This document shows positions 16,954-25,932 of a stretch of DNA of 64,000 bases, piece by piece; within the stretch, counting starts at the first letter, position 1; each line of letters starts with the position of its first letter. The stretch lies in NCBI GenBank assembly GCA_900551755.1, contig URXK01000001.1, forward strand, positions 1-64,000, read 5' to 3'. The notes beneath the pieces are model-generated. The model searched no databases. It saw nothing but the letters and a program-made list of their open reading frames with translations, and was not told the DNA's origin. The stretch is from an uncultured Eubacterium sp. (GTDB taxonomy: Bacteria > Bacillota > Clostridia > Lachnospirales > CAG-274). Both the position numbers and the translations under genes were made by a program.

Positions 16954-17991
16954 ATGCTTTATAAGGACATAACATTTATTGATAAAAATTACAATTTAAT
17001 ATTAGGTGATATTAATGTTGAAAATGGCATTGTAACTGATATTATGCCAAAGTGTGAGGGTAAAGGCAATGCTTTGTTACCTCCTTTTGTGGATATTCAC
17101 ATTCACGGTGGCTACGGTGTTGACATTATGGAGGCATCAAGTAGTGAAATTGCTTATTTAAGCAAAAGGCTTTATAAAAACAATGTTGGAGCATATATGC
17201 CTACTACTGTTGCTAAGTCATATTCCAAAATATTATCTGTTGCTAAGGAAGTAAAGTATGCCTCTAAAAATAATAATTATGCTGAAATATTGGGCATACA
17301 TATAGAAGGTCCTTTTATAAGTAAGGAATACAAGGGTATTATGGAAGAAAGATATATTACTCCTTGTGATTTTAAATTATACGATGACCTTAAAAATATA
17401 TTAGGTGATTTGAAAATTAGATTTACTCTTGCTCCCGAATGTGAAGGAGCTAATGAATTTTGTAAATATGTTACAGCTAATGGAGATTTTGTTTCAATAG
17501 GTCATAGTGGTGCAAGTGTTGATAAGTGCAAAGATATTGTTGGCTGTGGAGCATCATCTTACACACATTTGTTTAATGCTATGTCACCAGTTAGTCACAG
17601 AAATATGGGTGTTGCTGGTGCTGGACTTATGGATAACAACTATGTTGAGGTTATATGTGATTTTGTTCATATAGATAGAGAGTGTATAGAACTAATTGCT
17701 AAACTAAAAAAGGAAAAAATAATATTAGTGACAGATGCTATGGAGGCAATGGGCTGTGAAATTGGTAATTATGTTTTTTGTGGAAAAAATGTAGTTGTTA
17801 ATGAAAATTCTGTAAGAGATGATACAGGCAGACTTGCTGGAAGTGTACTAACAATGAGTAAGGCTGTTAATAATATGGCTAAAGTAGTGGGTTTAAAGTA
17901 TGCTTTAAAAATGGCTGCTGAAAATCCTGCTAAACTTTTAGGTTTGAATAAATATGGATATATAGATATAGGAAGGAGAATAATAATATGA
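16954..17991 (+). CDS. nagA: N-acetylglucosamine-6-phosphate deacetylase
   Basis: Hydrolyses GlcNAc-6-phosphate to glucosamine-6-phosphate and acetate in amino-sugar breakdown and wall recycling. The 345-residue chain is somewhat shorter than the usual 380 or so. Amidohydrolase landmarks are present: PFVDIHIHGGYG, metal-ligand Glu in GIHIEGPFIS, His in SIGHSGAS and YTHLFNAMSP, DFVHIDREC, and catalytic Asp in LVTDAMEAMG. The ATG at 16954 with AGAGGTT before it is preferred over an upstream TTG at 16939. No nagB is nearby. The stop overlaps the start of the AIR-synthase-like gene by 4 bases (ATGA), so the two are translationally coupled. Confidence 0.9.
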   Translation: MLYKDITFIDKNYNLILGDINVENGIVTDIMPKCEGKGNALLPPFVDIHIHGGYGVDIMEASSSEIAYLSKRLYKNNVGAYMPTTVAKSYSKILSVAKEVKYASKNNNYAEILGIHIEGPFISKEYKGIMEERYITPCDFKLYDDLKNILGDLKIRFTLAPECEGANEFCKYVTANGDFVSIGHSGASVDKCKDIVGCGASSYTHLFNAMSPVSHRNMGVAGAGLMDNNYVEVICDFVHIDRECIELIAKLKKEKIILVTDAMEAMGCEIGNYVFCGKNVVVNENSVRDDTGRLAGSVLTMSKAVNNMAKVVGLKYALKMAAENPAKLLGLNKYGYIDIGRRIII

Positions 17992-18962
17992 ATATAGGTA
18001 AACTTCCAAACAGTTTGCTTGAAAAAATTGTTATCGACCCTATTAATAATCACAGTGTTAATAGAAAAGAGGTACTTTTAAAGCCTTCAATAGGCGAGGA
18101 TTGTGCTGCTCTTAATTTAGGTGAAAATATTTGTCTTTTGTCTACTGACCCTATTACTGGTGCAGTAGCTGATATTGGTAAACTTGCTGTTAATATTAAT
18201 ACTAACGATATTGCCTCAAGTGGTGGTGAACCTATTGGACTTATGGTTACAGCTTTGTTGCCAGCTAGTATAACTGAGGCAGAAATTTCTCACATTATTA
18301 CTGACCTTTACAAAGAGGCAGAAAAGGTAAATGTAGCAATTTTAGGTGGTCACACTGAAATAACTGATGCTGTTAATAAGCCTGTGTTAAGTTGTACTGT
18401 TGTTGGTAAAACAAATAAACTTATACCATCTGGTGGAGCAAAGATTGGTGATAGTGTAATAATGACTAAATATGCAGCTATGGAGGGAACTTCAATATTT
18501 GCATCAGATAAAAGGGATAAACTTAAAGGTATTGATAGTAGTATAATTGAAAAAGCTAAAAACCTCGGAAATAGTCTATCTGTAATTGCTGAGGGCAGAA
18601 TAGGTTCAGAGCTTGGTGCTAATGCTATGCACGATGTAACAGAGGGTGGAATACTTGGAGCTTGTTGGGAAATTGCTGACTGTTCTGGGGTAGGTATTGA
18701 GGTTTATGAGGACAAAATACCTGTTCTTGAAGAAACAAAAATAATTTGTAATAAATTAGGTGTAGATTATTTAAGACTTATATCTAGTGGTTCAATGCTT
18801 ATTGTCTGTAGCAATGGTGACGAAATGTTATCTGCTCTTGAAAAAGCAGGGATAGTTGCAAGCATTATTGGCAAAATAGTTGAAGAAGGCAAGTGGTTTA
18901 TTAGTAATGGCGAAAAAACTGTACTTGGTGAACCAACAAGTGATGAACTTTATAAGGTATAA
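17988..18962 (+). CDS. AIR synthase-related protein (HypE/PurM superfamily)
   Basis: A 324-residue ATP-binding protein of the PurM/HypE/ThiL/SelD superfamily. The N-terminal half has the ATP/Mg segment SIGEDCAALNLGENICLLSTDPITGA and VNINTNDIASSGGEPIGLMVTALLP; the C-terminal half has MHDVTEGGILGACWEIA. Unlike HypE it lacks the C-terminal PRIC tail that is carbamoylated during hydrogenase maturation; it ends DELYKV. It is therefore best called AIR-synthase-related rather than HypE. It overlaps nagA by 4 bases, an unusual partnership that gives no clear role. GGAAGGAG precedes the start. Confidence 0.8.
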   Translation: MNIGKLPNSLLEKIVIDPINNHSVNRKEVLLKPSIGEDCAALNLGENICLLSTDPITGAVADIGKLAVNINTNDIASSGGEPIGLMVTALLPASITEAEISHIITDLYKEAEKVNVAILGGHTEITDAVNKPVLSCTVVGKTNKLIPSGGAKIGDSVIMTKYAAMEGTSIFASDKRDKLKGIDSSIIEKAKNLGNSLSVIAEGRIGSELGANAMHDVTEGGILGACWEIADCSGVGIEVYEDKIPVLEETKIICNKLGVDYLRLISSGSMLIVCSNGDEMLSALEKAGIVASIIGKIVEEGKWFISNGEKTVLGEPTSDELYKV

Positions 18963-18994
18963 TAATGATATTTTAATTATTTTTTATCATAATC

Positions 18995-19023
18995 TTGAAT
19001 ATTTTGATTTATTATAGTATACT
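18995..19023 (+). promoter_or_regulatory. Promoter for asnB
   Basis: TTGAAT (18995-19000), a 17-base spacer, then TATACT (19018-19023), about 50 bases before the asnB start. Confidence 0.7.
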
Positions 19024-19073
19024 ATATTTAACTATGGAAACACTGAGGTTTCCTATATTTGGAGGCGAAAGAT

Positions 19074-20960
19074 ATGTGCGGTTTTTGTGGTTTTACAGGA
19101 AACCTTGACAATAGAGAACAAGTCATTAATGCTATGATGGATAGAATTATACATAGAGGTCCAGATAGTGGTGGCGTTCATACTGATGGAGAAGTTACAT
19201 TTGGTTTTAGACGACTTAGTATAATTGGTCTTGAAGACGGTTCACAGCCTATTTACAATGAGGATAAAACTATTGTTATTGTATTTAATGGTGAAATTTA
19301 CAATTATCAGCCATTAAAGGAAGATTTAATTAAAAAGGGTCACAGTTTTTATACTCACGCAGATACAGAAGTTCTTGTTCATCTTTATGAAGAAAAGGGC
19401 GAAGATATGCTCAATGATTTAAGAGGTATGTTTGCCTTTACTATTTATGATATGAAAAAGAAGAAACTCTTTGCTGCAAGAGATTTCTTTGGTATCAAGC
19501 CTTATTATTATGCTCAGGTTGATGGTGAGCTTTTATTTGGTTCTGAAATAAAGAGTTTCCTTTCTTATCCTAAGTTTAAGAAAGAAGTTAATACATTAGC
19601 TCTTGAAAATTATCTTACATTCCAGTATTCTGTACTTGATGAAACATTTTTCAAGGGTGTTTACAAGTTAAAGCCTGCTCATTACCTTACTTATGAAAAT
19701 GGCAAACTTGATATTAAGAGATATTGGCAGCCAAAGTTTGAACCAGAAAAGGATATTGTAGCAGACCCTAAGAATGGAACAAAACTTCAAGATGCTATTC
19801 AGAGTGTAGAAGATGTACTTCTTGACTCTGTAAGTATGCACACAGTTGTTAGTGATGTTGAGGTTGGTTCTTTCCTTTCTAGTGGTGTTGACTCTAGCTT
19901 TGTTGCAGCAACATTTAGAAATGGTATGGATAAGGCAAGCGGTAAAACATTTACTGTTGGTTTTGACTATGAAAAGTATAATGAAATTGGTTATGCTCAG
20001 GAACTTTCTAAGTATGTTGGTATTGAAAGCAATTCTAAGATTATATCAACTGATGAATATTGGGAAAGTTTGCCAAAGGTTCAGTATCATATGGACGAGC
20101 CTTTAGCTGACCCTAGTGCTGTTGCACTTTATTTTGTTAGTAAACTTGCAAGAACTAAGGTTAAGGTTGCTCTTTCTGGTGAGGGTGCTGATGAGTTCTT
20201 TGGTGGTTACAATATTTATGAAGAACCTATGGCTCTTGCACCTATGAGAATATTCCCTAAGCCTGTTAGAAAGGCTATTGCTAAGGTAGCTGGTGCAATT
20301 CCATTTAAGTTTAAGGGTAAAAACTATTTCAGAAGAGCTGCCCTTGATGTTGAGGAAAGATTTTACGGTAATGGTAACCAGATGTTCTCTAAAAAGGAAA
20401 GAGAAGCTATACTTAAAAATCCAGCCGGCAAGTATGACCATACTGAAATTACTAAGCCTTATTATGATTTTTGTAATGGTCTTGATGATGTAACAAAGAT
20501 GCAGTTTATTGACCTTAACTTGTGGATGGTTGGTGATATTCTTCTTAAGGCTGACAAAATGAGTATGGCTAACTCTCTTGAGGTTAGAGTACCTTTCCTT
20601 GATAAGGAAGTATTTAATGTTGCTAGAAAGTTACCTACTGATTATAGAGTAAATAGACGAGCTACAAAGTATGCCTTTAGAATGGCTAGTAAGAAATATT
20701 TGCCAGAGGCTACTGCTACTAAGAAAAAGCTCGGTTTCCCAGTACCTATTAGAGTATGGCTTAAGGAAGATAAGTATTATAACATTATTAAGGAAGCCTT
20801 TACATCTCCAGCTGCTGAAAAGTATTTTAACACTGACAAAATTATGCAGTATCTTGATGACCATAGAGCTGGCAAGGGAGATTATAGTCGTAAGGTTTGG
20901 ACTGTTTATATGTTCCTTATTTGGCACAAGAGATTTTTTGAAGATGAAGCAGCAGCTTAA
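19074..20960 (+). CDS. asnB: Asparagine synthase (glutamine-hydrolysing)
   Basis: Makes asparagine from aspartate, glutamine and ATP. At 628 residues it is full length. The start at 19074 puts Cys2 right after the initiator Met (MCGFCGF), as needed for the N-terminal nucleophile of the class II glutaminase domain; GGAGG lies just before. The glutaminase half contains RGPDSGG, FNGEIYNY and HADTEVLVHLYEE. The C-terminal synthetase domain has the PP-loop SFLSSGVDSSFVA and ALSGEGADEFFGGY. It is followed after 26 bases by a HIT protein gene, probably in the same transcript. Confidence 0.95.
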   Translation: MCGFCGFTGNLDNREQVINAMMDRIIHRGPDSGGVHTDGEVTFGFRRLSIIGLEDGSQPIYNEDKTIVIVFNGEIYNYQPLKEDLIKKGHSFYTHADTEVLVHLYEEKGEDMLNDLRGMFAFTIYDMKKKKLFAARDFFGIKPYYYAQVDGELLFGSEIKSFLSYPKFKKEVNTLALENYLTFQYSVLDETFFKGVYKLKPAHYLTYENGKLDIKRYWQPKFEPEKDIVADPKNGTKLQDAIQSVEDVLLDSVSMHTVVSDVEVGSFLSSGVDSSFVAATFRNGMDKASGKTFTVGFDYEKYNEIGYAQELSKYVGIESNSKIISTDEYWESLPKVQYHMDEPLADPSAVALYFVSKLARTKVKVALSGEGADEFFGGYNIYEEPMALAPMRIFPKPVRKAIAKVAGAIPFKFKGKNYFRRAALDVEERFYGNGNQMFSKKEREAILKNPAGKYDHTEITKPYYDFCNGLDDVTKMQFIDLNLWMVGDILLKADKMSMANSLEVRVPFLDKEVFNVARKLPTDYRVNRRATKYAFRMASKKYLPEATATKKKLGFPVPIRVWLKEDKYYNIIKEAFTSPAAEKYFNTDKIMQYLDDHRAGKGDYSRKVWTVYMFLIWHKRFFEDEAAA

Positions 20961-20986
20961 TTATATTTAGTATGGAGGTTTTTAAT

Positions 20987-21394
20987 ATGGATTGTATTTT
21001 TTGTAAAATTGCTAATGGTGATATTCCATCAACTACAGTATATGAAGATGATGATTTTAAGGTAATACTTGACATTAATCCTGCAAATTTAGGACATAGT
21101 CTTGTTATTTGCAAGCATCATTATGCCAATATTCTTGAAATGCCAGAAGAATTGACAGCTAAGGCTTTTGCTGTAGCTAAAAAGGTTGCAATAGCTGTAA
21201 ATAAGGTAACAAATTGCGAGGGTATTAATATACTTCAAAATAATGGTGAGGTTGCAGGTCAGACTGTTTTCCATTTCCATATTCATATTATACCAAGACA
21301 TAAGGGCGATACTGTTGACATTAAATTTGGCGAAATCAATGCTGATGCTCAAAAGATTGCTGAAATTGGTGAGGAAATAAAGAAGAATATTTAA
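20987..21394 (+). CDS. HIT-family nucleotide hydrolase
   Basis: A 135-residue member of the histidine-triad family (HinT-like), which hydrolyses AMP-lysine, ADP-ribose or dinucleoside phosphates. The N-terminal CIFCKIANGDIP is typical and supplies Cys that can bind zinc. The catalytic triad is HFHIHIIPRH near residue 97. The ATG at 20987 is preferred over 20972 because GGAGG (20974-20978) lies between them at good distance. It is next to asnB with no functional link that can be shown. Confidence 0.9.
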   Translation: MDCIFCKIANGDIPSTTVYEDDDFKVILDINPANLGHSLVICKHHYANILEMPEELTAKAFAVAKKVAIAVNKVTNCEGINILQNNGEVAGQTVFHFHIHIIPRHKGDTVDIKFGEINADAQKIAEIGEEIKKNI

Positions 21395-21438
21395 TTTGAT
21401 TTATTTGGAAAAAATATTCAAAAATTTTGAATTAATGC

Positions 21439-21720
21439 TTTACAAATTATAAAAAACATATTATAATGAAATAGATTATTTACAAACACTATAGTTGGGA
21501 CAGTAAGTATATACTAATACTAAAGAGAGTCGGGGTTAGGTGAAAGCCTGATGTTAATGTATATTCTGAATATCACCCATACTGTGGCATACCCAAAGGC
21601 TTTGTGCTTAGTAGGCTATGACGATTGACCTGCGTTAATGGTTTTAGAGAGGACATAATATTTTTATGTCAATTCAGGTGGTACCACGCTGCTGCGTCCT
21701 GTTGGACTCGGCAGCTTTTT
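21439..21720 (+). ncRNA. T-box leader for isoleucine (promoter, T-box, terminator)
   Basis: The promoter TTTACA (21439-21444), 17 bases, TATAAT (21462-21467) drives a leader of about 290 bases. An AGTA-like stem I region (AAAGAGAGTCGGGG, about 21523-21536) is followed by a candidate specifier loop GAATATCACC with an ATC isoleucine codon. The T-box sequence AGGTGGTACCACG is at 21676-21688. The terminator stem GCTGC...GTCC / GGAC...GCAGC (21688-21715) is followed by five T. Uncharged tRNA-Ile would pair with the specifier and T-box and allow readthrough into ileS. Confidence 0.95.
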
Positions 21721-21769
21721 ATTTTGTATTAAAATAGTATCAACAATATTTGAAAGGAGAAATTTACCT

Positions 21770-24700
21770 ATGTATGACAAGGTAAGTACCAATCTCAACT
21801 TTGTTGAGAGAGAAAAAGAAATTTTAGGCTTCTGGAAAGAAAATGACATTTTTGGCGAGTCTATTAAGGCAAGAGAAAACTGTCCAGTATTTACATTTTA
21901 TGATGGACCTCCTACTGCTAATGGTAAGCCTCATATTGGTCATATTTTAACAAGAGTTATTAAGGATTTAATTCCTAGATATAAGACTATGAAGGGCTAC
22001 AAGGTATTAAGAAAGGCTGGTTGGGATACACACGGTCTTCCAGTTGAACTTGAAGTTGAAAAGCAGTTAGGTATTAGTGGTAAGCCTCAGATTGAGGATT
22101 ACGGTGTTGAGCCATTTATCAAAAAGTGTAAGGACTCTGTATTTACTTATGAAAGTCTTTGGAGAGATATGAGTGACAGAGTTGGTTACTGGGCTGATAT
22201 GGATAATCCTTATGTAACTTATCATAATGATTATATTGAGTCTGTTTGGTGGGCTTTAAAGCAGATTTGGGACAAGGGTCTTTTATACAAGGGTCACAAG
22301 ATTGTTCCTTATTGCCCAAGATGTGGTACTGCTTTATCTTCTCACGAAGTTGCACAGGGTTACAAAAATGTTAAGGAAACATCTTGTATTTGTCGTTTCA
22401 AGGTTAAGGGTGAGGATAACACTTATTTCCTTGCTTGGACAACTACTCCTTGGACACTTCCTTCAAATGTTGCTCTTTGTGTAAACGGTGCTGAAAACTA
22501 TACTAAGGTTAAGGCTAATGATGGCAAGGTTTATATTATGGCTGAAGCTCTCCTTGATGAAATTTTAAAGGACGGCTATGAAGTTGTTGAAACATATAAG
22601 GGTCAGGATTTAGTTGGTAAGGAATACGAGCCTTTATTTAACTATGCAAAACCTGACAAGAAGTGTTACTTTGTAACTGCTGATAGCTATGTTACATTAA
22701 CAGATGGTACAGGTATTGTACACATTGCTCCTGCTTTTGGTGAGGACGATGCTAAGGTTGGTAGAAACTATGACCTTCCATTTGTACAGCTTGTTAATGA
22801 CCAGGGTTGCTTTACTGAAGAAGTAGAAGGACTTGCTGGCGTATTTGTTAAAGATGGTGACAAGGAAATCTTAAAGAGATTGGAAGAAAGTGGAAAGTTA
22901 TTTGCAGCTATTCCTTTTGAGCACGATTATCCTTTCTGCTGGAGATGTGATACTCCTTTACTTTACTATGCAAGAGATACTTGGTTTATTGCAATGACTA
23001 AGGTAAGAGACCAGCTCTTAAAGAATAACAATACTGTAAATTGGATGCCAGAAAATATCAAGACAGGTAGATTTGGTAACTTCCTTGAAAATGTTATTGA
23101 CTGGGGTCTTTCAAGAGAAAGATACTGGGGTACTCCACTTCCTATTTGGGAATGTGACTGTGGTTACAAGCATACTATTGGTTCTATTGCTGAATTAAAG
23201 GAAATGAGCGATAATTGCCCAGATGATATTGAGCTTCATAAGCCATATATTGATGCTGTTGAGCTTAATTGTCCTAAGTGTGGTGGCAAGATGCACAGAG
23301 TATCAGAGGTTATTGACTGCTGGTTTGACTCTGGTTCAATGCCTTTTGCACAGTGGCATTATCCATTTGAAAACAAGGAAATTTTTGATGAGAACTATCC
23401 TGCTGACTTTATTTCAGAGGCTATTGACCAGACAAGAGGTTGGTTCTATACATTAATGGCTATTTCAACTCTTATTTTTGATAAGAGCCCATATAAGAAT
23501 GTTATCGTTTTAGGTCACGTTCAGGATAAGGACGGCAGAAAGATGTCTAAGCATTTAGGCAATGTTGTTGACCCTTGGACTGTACTTGACAATCAAGGTG
23601 CTGATGCTGTTAGATGGTATTTCTATGCTAACTCTGCTCCTTGGTTACCAAATAGATTTGATGACAAGGCTGTTAATGAATATCAGAGAAAGTTTATGGG
23701 TACTCTTTGGAATACTTATGCTTTCTATGTTCTTTATGCTAATATTGATAACTTCAATCCAATGGATTACAAACTTGAATATGATAAGCTTGCTCCTATG
23801 GATAAGTGGATTTTATCTAAGCTTAACTCACTTGTTAAGTTTGTTGATAAGTCCCTTGAAAACTATAAGATTACTGAATCAGCAAGAGCAATGGCTGACT
23901 TTGTAGATGAGCTTTCTAACTGGTATGTAAGAAGGTCAAGAGAAAGATTCTGGGGTAAGGATATGCCACAGGATAAGGTTAATGCTTATATGACATTATA
24001 CACAGTTCTTACTACTATGGCTAAGTTATCTGCTCCATTTACACCATTTATGGCTGAAAGTATTTATCAGAACCTTGTTGTTAAGGTAGATAATAATGCT
24101 CCAAAGTCTGTTCATTTATGCGACTTCCCAGTTGCTAATGATGCTATGATTGATGACAAGCTTGAAGTAAATATGGAACTTGTACTTTCAATTGTAGTTG
24201 CTGGTAGAGCTGCTAGAAATACATCTGGTATTAAGAATAGACAGCCAATTGGCAATATGTATGTTCAGTCTGACAGAAAGCTTGATGCTGAATACTTTGA
24301 TATTATTCTTGATGAGCTTAATGTTAAGGCTATGGAATTTGTTGAAGATGCTTCTAAGTTTACAAGCTATAGCTTTAAGCCACAGCTTAGAACTTTAGGT
24401 AGAAAGTATGGCAAACTTGTTCCTGCTATTGGTGAATACCTTAAGAATGGTGACGGTAATGCACTTATGAACGAGTTAAAGACTAATGGTGTTATTAAGT
24501 TTAATATTGATGGCACTGATGTTGAGCTTGGTGAGGAAGATGTATTAACAGAAACTGCACAGGCTGACGGCTTTGTTGCTGAAAGTGATAAGGCTACTAC
24601 TGTAGTATTAAGTACAACTCTTACACCAGAACTTATTGAAGAAGGTTTTGTAAGAGAGCTTGTATCTAAAATTCAGACAATGAGAAAAGATGCTGGCTTT

Positions 24701-24886
24701 GAGGTTCTTGACAGAATTAAGGTTTACTATAGTGGCAACGATAATATTGCTAAGGTATTTGCTGATAATAAGGATTCTATTGCTACTGATGTACTTGCAG
24801 ATGATATTTGCGAGGGTACTTCAGCTATTAGCAAGGAATGGAATATTAACGGTGAAAAGGTTGTTCTTTCTGTTGAAAAAATGTAA
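21770..24886 (+). CDS. ileS: Isoleucyl-tRNA synthetase
   Basis: Charges tRNA-Ile with isoleucine. The 1038-residue length fits the longer type 2-like IleRS. Class I signatures are present: the HIGH motif in PPTANGKPHIGHILTRV (about 45-62), the editing domain with TTTPWTLPSNVALCV, and the KMSKH motif in DKDGRKMSKHLGN. The C-terminal part holds the anticodon-binding region and a DUF5915-type tail. The ATG has GAAAGGAG 11 bases upstream. Control is by the T-box just before it. Some IleRS of this type confer mupirocin resistance; that cannot be judged from motifs alone. Confidence 0.96.
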   Translation: MYDKVSTNLNFVEREKEILGFWKENDIFGESIKARENCPVFTFYDGPPTANGKPHIGHILTRVIKDLIPRYKTMKGYKVLRKAGWDTHGLPVELEVEKQLGISGKPQIEDYGVEPFIKKCKDSVFTYESLWRDMSDRVGYWADMDNPYVTYHNDYIESVWWALKQIWDKGLLYKGHKIVPYCPRCGTALSSHEVAQGYKNVKETSCICRFKVKGEDNTYFLAWTTTPWTLPSNVALCVNGAENYTKVKANDGKVYIMAEALLDEILKDGYEVVETYKGQDLVGKEYEPLFNYAKPDKKCYFVTADSYVTLTDGTGIVHIAPAFGEDDAKVGRNYDLPFVQLVNDQGCFTEEVEGLAGVFVKDGDKEILKRLEESGKLFAAIPFEHDYPFCWRCDTPLLYYARDTWFIAMTKVRDQLLKNNNTVNWMPENIKTGRFGNFLENVIDWGLSRERYWGTPLPIWECDCGYKHTIGSIAELKEMSDNCPDDIELHKPYIDAVELNCPKCGGKMHRVSEVIDCWFDSGSMPFAQWHYPFENKEIFDENYPADFISEAIDQTRGWFYTLMAISTLIFDKSPYKNVIVLGHVQDKDGRKMSKHLGNVVDPWTVLDNQGADAVRWYFYANSAPWLPNRFDDKAVNEYQRKFMGTLWNTYAFYVLYANIDNFNPMDYKLEYDKLAPMDKWILSKLNSLVKFVDKSLENYKITESARAMADFVDELSNWYVRRSRERFWGKDMPQDKVNAYMTLYTVLTTMAKLSAPFTPFMAESIYQNLVVKVDNNAPKSVHLCDFPVANDAMIDDKLEVNMELVLSIVVAGRAARNTSGIKNRQPIGNMYVQSDRKLDAEYFDIILDELNVKAMEFVEDASKFTSYSFKPQLRTLGRKYGKLVPAIGEYLKNGDGNALMNELKTNGVIKFNIDGTDVELGEEDVLTETAQADGFVAESDKATTVVLSTTLTPELIEEGFVRELVSKIQTMRKDAGFEVLDRIKVYYSGNDNIAKVFADNKDSIATDVLADDICEGTSAISKEWNINGEKVVLSVEKM

Positions 24887-24901
24887 TTAATAAATTAAAA
24901 G

Positions 24902-24935
24902 GGCTGGTGCAAATGCACCAGCCTTAATGTTTTAA
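24902..24935 (+). terminator. Terminator-like hairpin after ileS
   Basis: The perfect 9-bp stem GGCTGGTGC / GCACCAGCC with loop AAAT is followed by TTAATGTTTT, a weak T tract. It lies 15 bases after the ileS stop. Confidence 0.65.
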
Positions 24936-25025
24936 AAGTTTAAATCAAAAATATTTATTTTAGAAAAATACTTTGAGCAAATTTAATGCCTGTATATATG
25001 ACAAGAGCTATTGTTTTTTAGTTTT

Positions 25026-25358
25026 TTAAAATACAACAACTAAAAGCATTTTAAATTGCTCCTTACCAGCAACAGCGTGAGGGTGCTGTGCAGGCATAAC
25101 AATAGACTCTCCTTCATTGAGAATATAGCTTTCACCGTCAATAGTAATTTCACCTACACCGTCAAGGCAAGTAACAAAAGCATCACCTTCAGATTTGTGT
25201 GTGCTTATTTCTTCACCTTTATCAAATGAAAAGAGAGTAATGCTAACTGCACTATTTTGTACAAGTGTTTTGCTTACAACCTGTCCTTGTTGATAAGAAA
25301 CCTGTTCCTTAAGTGTTAAAACCTCTGATTTAGATATATTTTTTAGCTTACCTACCAT
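25026..25358 (-). CDS. Small single-domain cupin protein
   Basis: A 110-residue one-domain cupin. Motif 1 reads SFDKGEEISTHKSEGDAFVTCLDGVGE and motif 2 reads SIVMPAQHPHAVAG, which supplies the metal-binding His residues. Such proteins often bind divalent metal and can be sensors, isomerases or detoxifying enzymes; no substrate can be named. AAAGGAG lies 8 bases before the ATG. It is divergent from the HMA protein gene and close to the metal-transport island, so a link with metal homeostasis is possible but not shown. Confidence 0.8.
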   Translation of the reverse strand: MVGKLKNISKSEVLTLKEQVSYQQGQVVSKTLVQNSAVSITLFSFDKGEEISTHKSEGDAFVTCLDGVGEITIDGESYILNEGESIVMPAQHPHAVAGKEQFKMLLVVVF

Positions 25359-25440
25359 AATATTACTCCTTTGCTTTTTATTTATTATATAATATTTGAG
25401 TTTGTTTGTCGATATATAAGTTAAAAGTCAAAAAAGATTA

Positions 25441-25488
25441 TTGACAAATTTAACAAAAAGGTGTATATTCTAGTTAGCAAAAGCTAAC
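25441..25488 (+). promoter_or_regulatory. Promoter with metal-type palindromic operator
   Basis: TTGACA (25441-25446), 17 bases, TATATT (25464-25469). A perfect palindrome GTTAGC-AAAA-GCTAAC (25473-25488) covers the expected transcription start, a repressor position. The same TTAGC-N4-GCTAA pattern occurs at 28322, 28570 and 50206. It resembles the operator shape of DtxR/MntR-family metal repressors. Confidence 0.75.
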
Positions 25489-25514
25489 AAAATGTTTTGA
25501 AAGAAGGTGAGTCT

Positions 25515-25883
25515 ATGGCAACAGGCATTATTTTGGCTTTACTTGTTATTATTTGTGTTTTAGGCGTAAAAAGCTATGCTAAAAAGTTAAAAAATGGTTG
25601 CTGTGGTGGCGGTGACTCTGTTAGAAAAATTAAGCCTATTGATAAAGATAAAAACGATTATCCTTACAAGGTAACTGTTCATATTGACGGTATGCACTGT
25701 AGTAATTGTAGCACAAGAGTTGAAAATGCTTTTAACAAAATTGACGGTTATTATGCTAAGGTTAATTTAGGTAAAAAATCAGCCGAAATTTTAACTAAGA
25801 ATATTCCAGATGAAGATGAGATTAGAGATATTGTTTCTCGTACTGGTTATGTAGTAAGAGATTTGGCTTTTGATAAGCAATAA
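25515..25883 (+). CDS. Membrane-anchored heavy-metal-associated (HMA) protein
   Basis: A 122-residue protein with one N-terminal membrane segment (about 3-19: GIILALLVIICVLGVKS), a short Cys-containing stretch NGCCGGGDS, and a C-terminal HMA domain (about 50-120). The metal site is GMHCSNCSTRVENAF (the C-x-x-C loop). HMA domains bind soft metals such as copper or zinc and pass them to P1B ATPases. The start at 25515 follows GAAGGTGAG; an upstream TTG at 25497 is less likely. It faces the P1B ATPase gene across a shared terminator and has the same metal operator, so a metal hand-over role is likely. Confidence 0.85.
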   Translation: MATGIILALLVIICVLGVKSYAKKLKNGCCGGGDSVRKIKPIDKDKNDYPYKVTVHIDGMHCSNCSTRVENAFNKIDGYYAKVNLGKKSAEILTKNIPDEDEIRDIVSRTGYVVRDLAFDKQ

Positions 25884-25900
25884 AATAATTAATAACTTTA

Positions 25901-25930
25901 AAAATGCACCCAATTAAGGGTGCATTTTTT
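25901..25930. terminator. Bidirectional terminator
   Basis: AAAATGCACCC pairs with GGGTGCATTTT around a 6-base loop, followed by T residues on the plus strand and by T residues on the minus strand as well. It serves the converging HMA and ATPase genes. Confidence 0.85.
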
Positions 25931-25932
25931 TA

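Noticed and set aside
17988..18962. Calling the AIR-synthase-like gene hypE
   Set aside because: The C-terminal Cys tail needed for HypE function is missing and no other hyp genes are present.
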